Assembly (NCBI GenBank): GCA_002794775.1 | Contig: NBAY01000033.1 | Location: 124,001 to 188,000, forward strand | Origin: Porodaedalea pini | Taxonomy: Eukaryota > Basidiomycota > Agaricomycetes > Hymenochaetales > Hymenochaetaceae | Length of the DNA stretch: 64,000 nucleotides | Direction: 5' to 3' | Part shown: one piece after another, positions 1 to 13,400 of the stretch | Layout: every line of letters begins with the position of its first letter | Numbering within the stretch: position 1 is the first letter of the stretch | The notes under the pieces: generated by a model | Seen by the model: the letters and a program-made list of their open reading frames with translations, nothing else | What the model was told of the DNA's origin: nothing | Database searches by the model: none | Program-made: the position numbers and the translations under genes

Positions 1-58
1 AAGCGAAACGGACAAGCTGCCTAAGCTCACCAAGCCAGGTCCAGTTATCAAGAGACAT
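1..58 (+). CDS. Possible penultimate exon of a gene truncated by the window start
   Basis: In frame 2 the first 58 bases read as an open, Lys/Pro-rich stretch (TDKLPKLTKPGPVIKRH) that ends at a GTACGT donor, the donor type used by the confirmed genes here. A possible last exon starts after the acceptor at about 214 (GCTCAG) and would give QYASAFLSSI followed by TAG at 245-247. The joined frame is consistent, but the stretch is too short to identify a family and may be chance. It is listed only because it would explain this edge. Confidence is low. Confidence 0.22.
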
Positions 59-249
59 GTACGTTTGTAAACATCTGTATATTAAAATCCATCCCTTCCT
101 TAAAATTTCTTATGAGCAAGAGTCATAGGAAGCATATTTTCCTCCTAACCCTCATCGCCACGTCCAAATAAGACGATGACTGCGGCTTGTTCGCATCATC
201 GCTCAGCAGTACGCCTCTGCGTTCCTGTCTTCGATATAGTGAACGTTGA

Positions 250-3200
250 CTAGGACACCCTCAATTTCATCCTGGATCCGACCGATCCTGCCTTCCGACA
301 AAGGTTTAACGACTCTGTAGGGCTCTTTTGTCAGTCATGTGCAACGTCAAGTATGAGGCTGAGCATCTGGTGCCTTGCTTACTCGCCGCCCGCCGAACGC
401 ATACGTGTGCGGTACGTGGTCTCCGAGTATAGCGTCTGTCGGTCTCGGTCGAAGCGTGCCGGTGAGGGATCGTACCTTGTCTCCGGCCTCGCGTTTCGCC
501 GAGCCACACTACACCCAATTTTTCATCCATGTGTTTTGGAACCTACTCATCGGCGCAACAGCACAGCTCGCAGAGCAAAATAGAACACAACGAACATGAG
601 AACAGTAGAGATGGCACGTAGAATACTTCATGAACATTCCAGATGAGACTGGGCCACATCCTCCAGACCGCACAAGGTCCCAATGTTCAAGCAGCACAGC
701 CTGAGCAAACCCGATCCTCCCTACGCCGATGTTCGCGCGCAGTGGCGCATCGGGCTCGGTCTCGGTGGAACACAGGAGCGAGCCAGCAATATCAGCGCTT
801 ACAGCGCTGTCGGTGTCAACGTCGGCCTAGTCATTTGCATGCACATTGCTGCGAGCTCGGTGTAGTCAGAGTCAAAGACGCGTCAGTACTCATTAGGCGA
901 GGCGTCGATCTCAACTGCACCGCAAATCCGACACCAAACGGAGTCCACGTGATCGTTTTTTCCGGTCTCACGTGCAATTCCACCAAGGTTTGATTTTATT
1001 TGATATCATACGTTACGAGAGTCTCTCGGTCTCTTCAGGCTGGCCGCAGCACTAGTTTATTGACTCCTTTCCGTTTCGTTCGCCTTCACAAGACCGGAAA
1101 GCAAACTTACTCCCTTTGATGGCAGACATGTTTAGTATCCCGGGACAGGAGTCACACGGAACTCAATAGCTGCGGCGTAATCAGACCTCGCCCCATTCAT
1201 AACCCATGAATCACGATACCATTCGGAAAGTCTTAATCTTCGCACGCAGGTGCACCACCTCTCAATGCAACGGAGTCCAGTAGACTTCTTTCCTGAAGGG
1301 TCTAGCATGAGACTACCGGCATGCAAACGTGCACGGGATTCATGCGGCAGCCCTCCTACACGATCGATGCGATACGTTCGGCAGCCGCGCTCCCCTTGCA
1401 ATACACGCACTTCCGACGCACTCAATGTCCTGTGTACGGTCACGGTGCACAAAGAAGCGCATGCCTTCTTCCCCGGCGGCCGCAAACCGGCAGGCTCGCT
1501 TCCCCACCACAGTCGATGCCGCGCCCTTTACGCGCTTCCCAGTCGGTGCGTGTCTATATGGAAGTGATACGCGCCGTGTCCCCGTGCTTGCCATCCCGTG
1601 AGAGTGTGGGTGCACGAATTCACAAAACAAAACAAAAAAAGCCCTAAACTATGAGGAAGCTTTTTTGGCCTTCCCTCTCTCTTATCAATGTTCTCTTATC
1701 AGTGTTACTGGCTAGAATCCTGGATGCTGGCGCATTGACATTCGATGGGTTCGACAAACTCCGGTTTTTCACCTCGGAAACCTTTTTTCTTCAACACGAG
1801 TGTATCACTCACAGGCAGGATTGAGGCCCGAGTTTAACTCTCACCTTTGTCATTCAAGTGAGTATAAAGGAGTCAAAAGCGGAATACCAACTAAACGGGA
1901 CCTATCGTCGTGATCTTTGGCCTTTTACGTGAGTGGGAGCTTTGAAGGTCGAGATGAAGGTCCACGTTTGTTATTGGTAGCGGAAGCCATGCTTGGGATT
2001 ATGATCTGGATAAGATTACAAGAAGAGTCTCGAAGGCACGAATCAAGCACAGCACAGTACATTTGAGCGGGAAAAACGATGGTTTGTACACTTGGCAAGT
2101 AAATCTATATTGAATTCAGGACCTCCGATCTCCTATTTTGCGAAAAGGTAGAGAGCGCATTGACATACAAGCTCTGCTGCGCCGCACTAACATCGTGCAT
2201 CAATCTCATAATTTGAAAATAAGTCTGGATTCAACAGGAAGACAGGACATCAGTGCCCCTCGATTTCAAATTTCAAATTTTAATGTCTTGCGAATTGCAT
2301 GCCGCAGGTCTAGGTAGGCGAAAGGAGGCGGCGTCGAACGAGGCAGCGAACAAATTGAAAGTTCTTTCACTCCTGACCCAGTCTGCAAGTCACGCGATTT
2401 TTTGAGGGGATTCTGGGACTGAATCAGTGGATGCTTTTTACCCACGCGCTCCAGCCTCCAGAGAACCATGATAGCGAATTTGACCCTTGGCCAGGTCATG
2501 ATACGTTTTGATGGGCTTCACGAGACACTGCCAGCTGGGATCGTCCATGATCTTCCTCTCCTTTTGTGTCTAAATGTGGGAGACTGCACCGAATGGCCTC
2601 CTTCTCTTCGTCTCTCCTGGTCCACGAGTGCATTCATGCGAAACTACCCATGTCAAGCTTCTTCGATACGAGGACATTCTCGCTATACAATCTCTTATCG
2701 CCTACAACTTGAAATTGTTGTATGTGTGTCAGATGTCTATGCTTGTTGCTCACGAGCACTGACATTCCCGATCCTGCGAACCGCCCCGCTGTAACTTCAA
2801 GGGCTACTTCTTAGCGTTAATAGCCAGAGTCAGGAGCACGAGTGGGGGGGATCCCTTCAGAAACCCGTAATAGCTGAAAAATTCTCGGATTCCCGAAGCC
2901 CAGGCTCCAGCGGGAAGCTCCTGTGCAATCGCGTCGGATGATCGATACGACTTTTGGTGCTTGTTCATGATCAGGCCGCGATTTCATAATATTTGAACGC
3001 AGACCACAGAGGAAGACCCGTAGAGTTCTTCTTGAACCTTGTGAGGTTAAGGAGGCGGTTTCTTCTCTCGGGTCCCTATGCCTAGAACCCATTCGCTTTT
3101 ATGTTGAGCGAATCAGGAGGGCAGTTCCAATCCGGTGCCCGGCTCCAATCGAGAGCGACCGTGCTCAGGCTGTCCCAGTCCGCTTCTACATACTAGTCCC

Positions 3201-6200
3201 GTGAATTAGGGTCGAAGACAACCAAGGATCGAGGGACAACCAAGGATCGAAGGCAACCGTTGCGCCTTTTACTATACGTTGCCCGTTCTCCAAGTACGTG
3301 CAACGTCACGTCAGCCCCCGTAGATCACAGCACAGCATCCACTTTTCCAACTGATCATGATCTTCGCAACTTGTTTGGGGCAGCCGAGAACACCGTACAC
3401 ATGCACATATATATACTCCCAAAGAGCTGTCCACCTGTTCGTAGTACTAGTGCTGTTGTCCTTGGCGGCGCCCTAAGTATATAGGTAATAGTACACGTAC
3501 AGGTACATCTCTGATTTGAGGGTGATGGGGTTGTTCTCTCCCAGCGACGCCGTGTACGGGGTGTATCGGTTACCAGTGCTATAGTAGCTACGGATGCCAC
3601 AGCCAGACGTATCATGAATCATGATGCCAGGTCATATAGGAGCTCGATTCCGAATAGTACTAGTACTGCTTCGCTTCGCTTCGCCTCTTTCTTTTCCCCT
3701 GTGTTGCCAGCGAGTACAGATACAGAACGTAGCGCCTGCCAGTGACACGCGCAGGTCCAGGTACGCGGGCATTCGAGAGATCAAGATGAGTTCGAAAGCA
3801 TCGGGTAGGCAATTTGCTGTTTTTGTTTTGGCTGATTAACATTTCGTTATATTGCGCCACGGCTGACTCCCCGCTTGATCGATACCTTGATGTGTGTGTG
3901 GGTTCTGGGAGTTGTTTTGTACCCACGTTAGCCTCAGACACCTCCACGGACCTACACCGCGGGACAGCGCGAGAGCGCGCGCAGGGGCTGTTTTAGTGTT
4001 TAGCCTAGATAGCCGCTCGGGGCGCCGTACCTAGGCCTCTCGTGTGATAGCCTCGCGTGTCAAGACGATCACCTTGCGCCAAAGTTCATTTGCGTTTAGT
4101 GTAAGGATCGAGAACCAACTTGAATGATGAAAAAGATACTGCCTGTGAACGGATTGAAATACACGCACATCAAGAAGAGGAGCGTCCGGGAGGCGATAAT
4201 CACTCTTCCCCTTGTGTTTCGAGTTTCGCCCAAGGATGTGGAAAGAGGAAGGGGAAAAAAAAAAGAAAAAAAAGGGCGTTCTATTCTGGATGGCTTGTGA
4301 TAAACCCGTGTATCAAGAGGAAACCAAGTTGGCGATCGCCTTGCGCTCGTCGTGCTAAACATCAAATTTCAAAAATCGCGTCTGGGGATTATCCATAAAG
4401 GATCGAAGATCAGTGAATCAATTGCTTCCTATACAGTATTGTATATGAACAGATTGAAAGACGCACGCATCAAGATGCGGTAACATTAACATTCCCAATG
4501 GCAATGTTAATGGTTTCCTATCCTTTATCTCGCGAGTCTCACTAAAAGAATGAAAATGATTTGCAGAACCCAGGCCCGCACCGCTGGCAAGTGAAAAGGC
4601 GGAGCGAATCCATCTCCATCTCAGCGTTGATATCCTTTTCTAATCCCGCCTTCGCGAGGTGAGACGGGGGGCCTACTTCATGCTCCATGCTTCATGCTTC
4701 ACAGGGTGGTATCACCTCCCAATAAGAGGGCGATTAACCATTTTCTGCAGGACAAAATAATCACGCGCGTCCGAGCGGGAGCGGGAATGAGAGCTCTAGA
4801 GAGAGTACTACTACTAGTACTAATGCAAAGAAACTTCCGACTCCGAGTCGCTGGACGAAGACCGCGTCCGGGCCGTCCAAACTTCCGACCATCACAGGCC
4901 TACGGTAGGGAGAAGAAAAAGAGAAGGCGTGCGCCGTCCGTGCGGGTGTCCTCTATGCCCGCGCGGCGCGCTCATGATCAGGCATCCGGTGATGGTGGTG
5001 CGGACCCCCGTCGCATGCTTGGAAATGCCGCCGGCCGGCCGGCCTCTATCGCATAAGACCACTTTTTTTTTTTTTTTTCTTTCAGCTGCCACCTCCGGAA
5101 ATTGGGGTAGACCGTTTGTGTCTGCGTCTGCGTCTGTGTCTGTGTCTGTTCCGTTCCGTTCTGTTCTGTTCTGTTCTGATGGGATTTTATAGGGTTAGTG
5201 GTATAATCGCATGAATATTGCGGTGGTGTTTATTGATATTCCCGTCGCCCGTTGCACTATGTAGTACTATGCTTCGCGCACTCAGGCCGGACCCGATATT
5301 ACATAGCGAGAGTCGGGAATCGAGATCATTTGCAGTTTTGCCTGTATAGAATATAGAACTCCTCGTAGCGTGTCTAGCTCTGAGAATAATGGTATAATGG
5401 CATGGAGCAATACTAATAGACGTTGATGCAAAATTTTTTAAAAAAGAGGAAAATAGCACTCACGACTCACGACTTAGGACTCATACCTCACGCGCGCACA
5501 GCACGGAGGCGCCGGGCAAGTTGATACCGTACGGTAGTGTCTGATTAATATCAACAGCGAACGCGCGCGCGTTTTTTTGTGTGTGTAAAGTTTGTATTAG
5601 TGGCGTACCCAGGCCTGTGCTAAAATTTAAAAAAAAAAAGAATGTGTCCGTCCCTCGACGCAACGCAAATCCCTGGGGGTGCAACAGGTCAATATCTAAT
5701 AATCTGTGGCGAAGAGCGACTTTCGTCTCGCCTCGTCAAAGAATCGCAGATCGCATCAGGCCTAGGGAGCGACGCGGTCAAATGAGATGATCGTCACCCG
5801 TCATCATCTTCAGACTCCCGTTTTTTCGTTCTCCCTGGGCCTCCCTCCTCCCTGGGCTCGCAAGCCAGCGCAGTGCGAACCCGCGAGAGCTCTGTGACTC
5901 GGACGTATGATGTGTCCTTCCTACCGCAGCACGGGGTAAACAAGGGCGTGGTGTAGAAACGAAAGGAGACTCACGATCGGATGCATGGGGATGCGTTCCC
6001 CCCCGCTCCTAGTCCTACACAGTCCTCGCCCATGATCGTCGTGAGGAGGATTAACAATAACAACACCGGTGCTGGGCATAGTGATGGGATGTCGGCGCAG
6101 AAATAAAGCGACTTACAGCGTGAGATCTGCTAGTATTAATATTATATTGTAACCCCAGGGAGAAGTCAATTACTGTAATATCATCAAGTTCTAGCCAATC

Positions 6201-8160
6201 CGAATTCAGGTTTTCCCAAACTGCCCCCCACTCGCGACTTTTGTACGCTATACGGTATACGCTGGACACAGGACAGGAGTGCTTTATCTCCGAGTCCGTT
6301 TTTCCTCTGAATTGCGAAGCAAGGGGGCAAGGCCGCGTGATGGTGGCGGGGAGTCCGAGTCCGAGTCCGAGTCCGAGGATCTACGGCTGATCAGTAGTGT
6401 GTTGCGTTGTGTCAGTGCGTGCGCCGGGGTGCCGCCCCAGACTTCGAAACCGTGTTCGTGTTTTTGTAGCACACTCGAGTCGAGGGGACAGGAGACGCCG
6501 ATCGCTCTGATGCAGTTGATCGGCCTTTACAGTGTTATATACCTGAATGCGTCTTCGAGATGATGGATATGGATATCAGATCCCAGCGCTTAGACATATT
6601 ATTATTAACGTTTAGGGTTCGCCTGCATCGTGTAGCCACGAAAGAAGCCTGTGCATGTGCGGTTGACAGGCGTATCTCCGAGCGCATTTCCAATCGGGAA
6701 TATACTTGTAACCCGTAAATGTATTTCTTGGTCCGGGGTGGCCCTGCGTTCATGCGTCATACTCATATATAGCTCATGATGCAGCAGAGCGCACATGTAC
6801 AGGGTGTGCTTTTCTGACCATGACAACGAGCGTCCCTAGATTGGCATGCGATTACTGTGTATCCAAACAAAAAAAACGATCTGGAAAAGAGGGGGGAATA
6901 TTAATGTTAAATTAATCGTGGCTCCCGCGTATTTTCGGTTTAGCGCTTCTTGCGCGTCTCTCTCCCGACAACTCGCGAAGTTGAAACAAAGCATTAGATC
7001 ATCATCCAGCGCCAGCGCCAACAAAATACTTTACCGCGAAAATAATGACGCACCCTCCTATGTCGGCCCTGGCGCGCTCGCAGGCCACCCTTCACTGCCC
7101 ATAAACCGCACTCGTTTCCGCCGGGTACGGCCACATGCTCGCGCACACGGCCCGCTCGCTGCAAAAAACAACAACAACGCAGTCCTTCATGCATATGTAC
7201 ATGTGTATGGACGCGTCCATCGCTCGCCCCGAGTCCGGATCCGAAGCGCGTCCTCGCAGTTCTTTATCAGCGTCAGGCGCTGGGTGAGCGCGTTGCGACT
7301 TTCTGACAATCCTCAGGGCTCAAAGTTGAATCTGGGTTTCTTTTTTCTTTTCTTTTCTGATAGAAAAATACCGCACGTACCGTTAAACTTAAAAGGCCTA
7401 GGGGCCCATGATTGATTGAGGAATATTAATGAGGCCGTTTCGAAAGTTTCCCCTGGGCTATACCCGTAATAGACTATGAGTACTAGTGCCCCGGGAAATC
7501 AGCGTCGTTTTCGCGCAACGAGGGTACGGTAGCGAAGGAATCAGAGGCTCGCGGTCGCGTTGCGACGCGTCGACGCGTCAAGGCTGCCTGATCCATCGGC
7601 GCTCGATGCAATAATTAATATCACCGGTAGTCTGATCCTTGATCCTCGTTCCTGAGTCACGACCGCCGTCCGCCCAAAGAAAACAAAAAAGGCATATTAC
7701 AATATATCAGGACGACGATGCTGTATGTACTTTGATAGAGATGCATATATATATGGGCTGGATAGGCGGACGATGTGCGACACCCGAGCATAGCACTTAA
7801 CATTAACATTTGAAGGTCCCGCGTCTTTTCCACCTGCGAGCACTACATAGTCATGCATATGTGGTGTTCATCCAACGCGAATCCATCTATCGTTTAGGCC
7901 TCTTCTGATCCCGGTCCCCCCCCCGTCCCCCCGCATCCCTCCAAGCCACACCGGTGCCGTGGCCTCTAGAACTAGTAGAAGTGGGACTTAGAACACTAGA
8001 TCTAACCTCCGAGTCCGAGTCCGAGCGCTAGTCCGAATCCTAATTCGTACTTCTTCCCAACTCGGGTCCCCCCCTAAAACAGGGAATAGCCTGTGCCTGC
8101 GCCTTTGCCCTTCCTTTGCCTTTCCCTTTTCCAACTCGTGATACCCGCGCTCAGCTTGAA
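250..8160. other. Long intergenic region without recognisable genes
   Basis: No open reading frame here looks like a known protein. The ones present are short, overlap on both strands and have no splice-consistent continuation. The DNA is a patchwork of short simple repeats and AT-rich islands. It includes a 16-nt poly-T run at 5063-5078, a GAGTCC hexamer array at 6351-6377, and CATTAAC/TTAATG-type words near 4484 and 7799. I see no transposon termini or RNA gene that I can support. Unannotated short non-coding RNAs cannot be excluded. Confidence 0.5.
6351..6377. repeat. GAGTCC hexanucleotide microsatellite
   Basis: About four tandem GAGTCC units. Shorter runs of the same word occur again near 8008-8025 and 8684-8700, so this word is over-represented in the left 9 kb. 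Confidence 0.8.
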
Positions 8161-8173
8161 CTTGAAGCCCACA

Positions 8174-8256
8174 ACGACGACGACGACGATGACGAAGACG
8201 AAGAAGAAGAAGATGATGGTGATGAAGATGAAGAAATCGAAATCGAAATCGAAGCC
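8174..8256. repeat. GAC/GAA/GAT trinucleotide repeat
   Basis: A run of GAC, GAT, GAA and ATC-GAA triplets. In one + frame it reads as an Asp/Glu-rich tail ending in a TGA, but that frame has no ATG or homologous upstream sequence. It is therefore treated as a microsatellite, not as the acidic tail of a gene. Confidence 0.7.
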
Positions 8257-8437
8257 TGAACGTACCGGACAAGAAGAACGAGTACGGAACGAGGAAATCG
8301 CCTTCGCCTCCCTCCACCTAACCCCCCCCCTCCCCCACACCCGCGTACGTACCACTACCAATATTAATCAACCGCATCATCACACGCATGATGCATGACC
8401 CCCACTTCCACTTCCATCTCCCATCTCCGTCTTACTT

Positions 8438-8463
8438 ACATTGTTAATGTTAATGTTAATGTT
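8438..8463. repeat. TTAATG hexanucleotide repeat
   Basis: Tandem GTTAAT/TTAATG units, about four copies. Related words occur singly at 4484-4510 and 7799-7812 on either strand. Confidence 0.7.
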
Positions 8464-9159
8464 ACATCTACGCCGCCCCGGATCCGGCACTAACACAAAC
8501 GCGTCCTCCTCTGTTCCTATCCCTTTCCCTTTATTTATCCCCCTATCCCCTTATCCCCTTATCCCTTATCCCCTATTCTCCCGCCTTTCTGCACAGATAC
8601 GTAGACGATAGACGATAGATGATAGACGATACCGGGGCCCGGTGCTGTGCTGCGTGCATTCGTGCATTCGTGCACTCGTGCACTCGTAGTCCGAGTCCGA
8701 GGCCGAGTCGTATGTACGTATGTACGTATGTATGAATGCAGTCCTAACGTTTTATGTACCGTCACGATAGCGACGCGACTCCGTCTTGGATTGGAAGGGG
8801 GCACTCGATCTGGATTCTGCACGACATTGTTTTTTTTTCTTCTTCTTCTTCTAATTGTATCTCTTTGTCTCCATGTACGTTTTGATCTTCGCCAGCACAG
8901 CAGGACAATACGAAGGCGCGTCTTCCAATACTGAGAAGTCCAAGCGCACCCAGGTCCCAATCACCGAAGTCAACTCAGGCCTCAGGAGTCAATCCTCCCT
9001 CATTCCTCTAAAGGACTAAAGGACTCAGAAAGCAAGAGAAAGCAAGAGAAGACAGAAAACCGGATATTGCAATTGCACAGCTCTAAAAAAAAAAATTACT
9101 CCTTTAACCTTTCTTTTACTAAGTACATTCATTTTGCCATTGCCGTTGCCGTTGACGAA

Positions 9160-9174
9160 CCCCCCCCCCCCCCC
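9160..9174. repeat. Poly-C tract
   Basis: A 15-nt C homopolymer in the spacer left of the cyclin gene. Confidence 0.9.
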
Positions 9175-9179
9175 ATTTG

Positions 9180-10160
9180 CCGTCGACGACGCATGTCGGA
9201 TGGGATGGGATATCGGGAAGAAAGAAAAAAAATGCCTCCGGCGGATACTTTTAATTACAAAGAGGAAAAGAAAGCGAGGATAGTTAGTTAAGAGGAGAGA
9301 GGAGAGAGATGAGAGATGAGATGAGACGAGACGATGGACAGAAAGAGGAGACGACGACGAGAGGATGAGAACAAAGACGAGAAGACGAGAACAGACGACC
9401 ACGACCAACGACAAAAAAAAAAACGGACGAACGAAAAAGCATCATACAGAGAGTTCAAGAACATCAAGATCACATAAGGATCAAAACAGAGCAGAAAAGC
9501 AGTAAAGAACAAAAAAAAAAAAGAAAAGAAAAAGGATGTCCGTCCGATCGATCGATCGATCGACTGAGTCCATTGCTTCGTCTTCGTCGGATTGGATTGG
9601 GATTGGGACCGCAATGATGAATGATGAATGGTGAATGGTTCGTCCGTGCGCATAGATCCGGAATCAGGATTGGGTACGGGATACGAAGATACGGGTTACC
9701 GGGATGCGGGATGCGGGGATACAGGGATAAGGGACAAGAGATGCGGAAGACTCAAGATATGGAAAAATTCGACATTCAATTTGCTGTTGGTATTCAATTG
9801 GATTGGATTGGAAAAAAAAAGCGAGTGAGTGAGCCAGAGAATATAAAAAGGGGGGGTGAGCGTCGAGCGAGTATGTATTTATGGCGGTGAAAAGAAGAAA
9901 AAAAAAGGAAGTGCGGAGACGATAGACGATACGATATGCAATATGCGAGAGTGCATGAAACAAGGGAGGAGGGGGTGAAGAAGACAAAAAGGCAGCAGAA
10001 CAGTGAAGTGAAGTGAAGAAAGAGGGTGTGATTGTGGAGGTGAAGACGCGGGTCGATAAAAATTAAAGCAATCGAATGTACAACAGGAATTAAAATAGAA
10101 TAAAATCGTGGACCAAACGCAACCCAAACGGAAAACCCTTGATCGGAGACGAAACGAGAT
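9180..10160. other. Purine/pyrimidine-asymmetric tract downstream of the cyclin gene
   Basis: For roughly 1 kb the + strand is dominated by A and G (GAGA, GAAG and GGGATA words, and a GATC tetranucleotide array at 9545-9562), so the minus strand is a C/T-rich tract. This produces several overlapping minus-strand frames made of Ser, Leu, Phe and Arg, which I regard as compositional artefacts. On the minus strand it lies directly after the cyclin stop codon, so it could be a long 3' UTR. Alternatively it could be a pyrimidine-rich promoter of an unrecognised minus-strand transcript. Confidence 0.5.
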
Positions 10161-10650
10161 GGACGGGTCGGTGTAAGGTTGCGAGTCGCGCGCGGTAGCG
10201 CAACCGCAACCACAACCAAGTCGAAGAGGAAGGCGGGGACGGGGACGGAGCGCATAGTAGCGCATCACGTCGCATCGGTGAAGGCGTGTGGTGAAGCCAA
10301 GAAAAGAAAGTCTTGATAAGTATCCCCCGTATCCCAAGGGCCAAGAGTGTGAGAGAGGTCGAAGACGGAACCATAGTAGCGCATAAAATCGTCATAATTA
10401 ACATAATTTTCCCCTTTTCCATTTTTTATTCGACTTCTCCTATCATCACCCCCGTCTCCGAAACATCCTTCGTTTATCCGTTCCTCGTCCATCTCGCGGT
10501 GAGCGCGTCGGCGCCCCATCCTCCTCCTCGTAGTCGTCGGGGTAATGGTGGTAATGATACATCCCTCTCTAATGCGGCCAGCAAATACGAAAAGCAAATC
10601 GAAATCAAAAGACAGAGAGAAAAAGGAGAAGAGAGCGAGAAACGCATATA

Positions 10651-12684
10651 TCACCATGCACACGGCACAGTATACGTCCTCAGACTCCTTCCCTCTCTCT
10701 CCCTCTCTCTTCTCCCTCCTTCCCTAGTGATCAAATCCCGCTCTCGTTCCCGGACAGTGTTAACATCCTTCCTCGCAGCAGTTGACGCAGACGCAGACGT
10801 GCGCGATGGCACAGTAGCAGATGCCGGCCGTGCGACGGGAGCAGCGACGGGATGCACAGTCGCATAATACGCCACACCCCCACGCTTCTCATCTTCCAGC
10901 TCCAGCTCCATCACCGCGTCCCCATCTTCCTCCAGGCTCCCCACGGTGGTGAACGACCCAAAGTGCGAGGCGGAGACGCTCGACACGACGGCCTCGCGCT
11001 CACGCTCTCTCTTCGAGGCGGAGACGGGGATAGAGACGGGTGGCGCGCTCGACCTACCCATCTGTTCGCGTCCAGCCTCGCGCGAAGCATACGCGAATCC
11101 AGGTACAGAGTGGCTCTTCCCCATCTTCAATCCCTGTCCGTATCCAGAGTACCCACGGTGCGCACGGTGGTGCGGACCATGCACCGCCGACGCACTCAGC
11201 GCCGAATTCGGCGGCGTCGGCAGCGTAGCGCTGTCCTCGCTGCTCGCCGGGCTCGGACTTCCGTCTCTCTCTTCCCGGTTAGGCATCAGTCTGGAGTGCA
11301 GACGAGAGTGCGGGTAGACATCGCAGTCCTCGGTATCGGACTCCTCTCGATCGGAGTCGCCATCGACGGGCGAGGTGCTTGCGCTCGAGCAGTTCGAGTG
11401 GCACATCGCCGAGTTGAGCGCCGAAACGGAGGCAGAGGCAGAGCGCGGAGACGTCGGCGGACTAGGGTACGCCACGGGTTTTCCGTTTGTCACCGCCGTC
11501 GATATCGGCGGCAGCACGGGACGCGCAATCGGTCCCGGTACAGGGACAGCTGCAGGCCCAGCATCGGTGGGCGTCGGGAGCTGATGCGGGTGGTTCGGAC
11601 TTCTCTCTGCGTTCACGCCCGTGGGCGGGATGGCGAGGAGCGTGAGCGAGCTGGGCTCGTCAATCGACCCGTCTTGTGGGGGCTGCACGCCGCCAACGCC
11701 TGCGACAAGACGCATCTCCACGCCTCGTCCCCATCCTTCCCTCCCATTCCCATTTCCACTCCCATCTCTCCCATTCCCAGCATTCCCATAAATCCTTCGT
11801 ACCTCCCTCTCAAACTTTGCCAAATCCTCACCGGGAACATTCAACCCCCACTCTAAATATCCTAACATCTCCCTTTCCATCTGGTTGATCTCGCGGAGAG
11901 CGAACATCCCTTGGCCCACGACGGCCCACGACTTGTTGGAGTATGTGTCGTCGCAGACGACCTTGGAGGCGAGCATATACGCTGCGAGGAAAAGACGGTG
12001 CCCTGACGAGCCGCGCGCGGCGGGGAAGCGTGCTTTCAGACGATGCAGCAGGGCGAGCGCGGTGAAAACCACGGAAGGGTGCAGGCGAGTGCGATGCAGC
12101 GCATATGCGACGAAGTGCGCAAGCGTGTTCGGTATAACTGGTGCCCCTCCTGATCCTGCCGTTGCGGTAGCGGGGGAACGCGAGACGACTGCGGTCGAGG
12201 ACGATGTGGAAGAGGTGGAGGACGACGGAGGAAGGATCTCGGGGCAGTTGAAGGTATGGCTGACGAAGCGCGCGCAGAGCTTGCTGGTGTCTTCGTGCCC
12301 GTAGTAAGTGTCGATTGCCGGTGGGGGTGCTGCTGGCGCGGGGTGGTGCGAGTGGTGTGCGCGCGGGACTGCCGTTGACTATTTTTTGTCGAACGTTTTT
12401 CGGTGCGGTCGGAGGAAAACGTGATAGAGAAAAAGACACCGATCAACAGCCGCTCATCACTCAGGCATCAGAGATCGGGGGGAAAGAGGGGGGATGCTTA
12501 CAGAACTGGAGGTGGACGCTGCGGCAGCGGCGGACGCAGAAGACGATTTCGCAGGTGGAGGCGGGGCGTACGTCGCGCGGTGCACGCGCCGGAAGGGCGA
12601 GTGGTTCGAGCTGGCACTCGATGATGATATCGAATGCTGATGCGGATGGGGGTGGGGATGGCGCGGGGCGTGGACGGTGGCCAT
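10651..12684 (-). CDS. PCL/Pho80-type cyclin (Cyclin_N domain protein), two exons
   Basis: Exons are complement 12502-12684 and 10651-12378 (636 aa). The 123-nt intron has a GTAAGC donor and TAG acceptor and keeps phase 0. The start is the ATG at 12684, giving MATVHAPRH with His-, Ser- and Pro-rich sequence. The cyclin box follows at about residues 85-240, with a Ser/Thr-rich insertion and hallmark blocks: LAHFVAYALHRTRLHPSV, then LFLAAYMLASKVVCDDTYSNKSW, then REINQMEREMLGYLEWGLNV. This arrangement is that of fungal PCL-like cyclins, which partner a Pho85/Cdk5-type kinase in the G1/S or nutrient programme. The partner is inferred. The last 380 residues are Ser/Pro/Arg low complexity, and the C-terminus runs into a CT-repeat (10690-10725), so the true end could differ. 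The gene has no close neighbours. Confidence 0.88.
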
Positions 12685-13400
12685 GTTCGCTGCGGCGGGC
12701 TCTGCGGCTCTGGGCGTTGACGAGCGTCTGTGGGCGTCGAAGGACAGATGGAGTTGATGCGTGAGAAGAGGTCGCTGATCAACAAGGGTGTCGTGTCCGG
12801 GGGTGAGTGGTCGCCGTCGGTGAGCGGGTGGTCGTGAGTGGACTCGATGAGAAGAGGTATTAGTAGTAGGGACGAGGGACGGGACGCAGAGGACGGAGAG
12901 ATGCTGGTGCGGTGGTGCGAGGGGGCTGAGGGCAGAGCGGATGGGAGCGCGGCCTATATTAGTACCCTCAACACACGCGACATCTTTTTCATTTTCATTT
13001 TCATTGTTTGCACGCACACGCCGCACCGCCACACAGGCCACACGCCCGTCCGTGTTTGGAAGGTGTACTGCACCGCAACACGCGCCTTCCTTCCCGATCC
13101 ATAATCACCACATAATCAGAATCAAGGCCCCTCCTGCCAGATCGGGTCGGAAACTTCCCCTCCTCATTCGGGAATGCGGAATTTGTGGCCTGAACCACAA
13201 CAGCGGAGGGGGCACCGCCACGCAGGTGGCTCGGGAGGCATTTAATATTTCCATCAGATTCAGAAGATGGTCCGTGTAGTCACGAATCTGGGAAGCGCCG
13301 CACACGTGCTGCCTCGCGTTGTAATTCACACAATTCACACCCGGCGCTATAATCACGCAGAAAGGAGAGAAAGGAAAGAATGAATGGCGATCCTCCTTCA
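12685..13400 (-). promoter_or_regulatory. Cyclin 5' leader and promoter region
   Basis: The sequence upstream of the cyclin ATG has no convincing upstream exon. The frame stays open for about 119 more codons but is low complexity with several non-homologous Met codons. A TATA-like AATATAG on the minus strand lies at about 12953-12959, some 270 bp before the ATG, and could set the transcript start. This is a positional inference only. Confidence 0.35.

Noticed and set aside
8174..8256. Acidic C-terminal tail of a gene
   Set aside because: The Asp/Glu frame ends in TGA, but upstream it is blocked by a stop within about 50 codons and has no ATG, so it is a microsatellite.
1421..8780. Shared CCTGTGTACGGTCAC / TTTATGTACCGTCAC words near 1430 and 8752 as a dispersed repeat
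   Set aside because: The match is only about a dozen bases with no extended similarity.
8438..9562. CRISPR-like or satellite array
   Set aside because: The repeats are simple 3-6 nt microsatellites without regular spacers.
9025..10255. Several overlapping minus-strand open frames of 75-150 codons
   Set aside because: They consist of Ser/Leu/Phe/Arg runs caused by C/T-rich composition, overlap in different frames and show no motif.
10852..11856. 334-codon + strand frame
   Set aside because: It is antisense to the Ser/Pro-rich part of the cyclin exon, is rich in Arg/His from the complementary codons, and has no domain.
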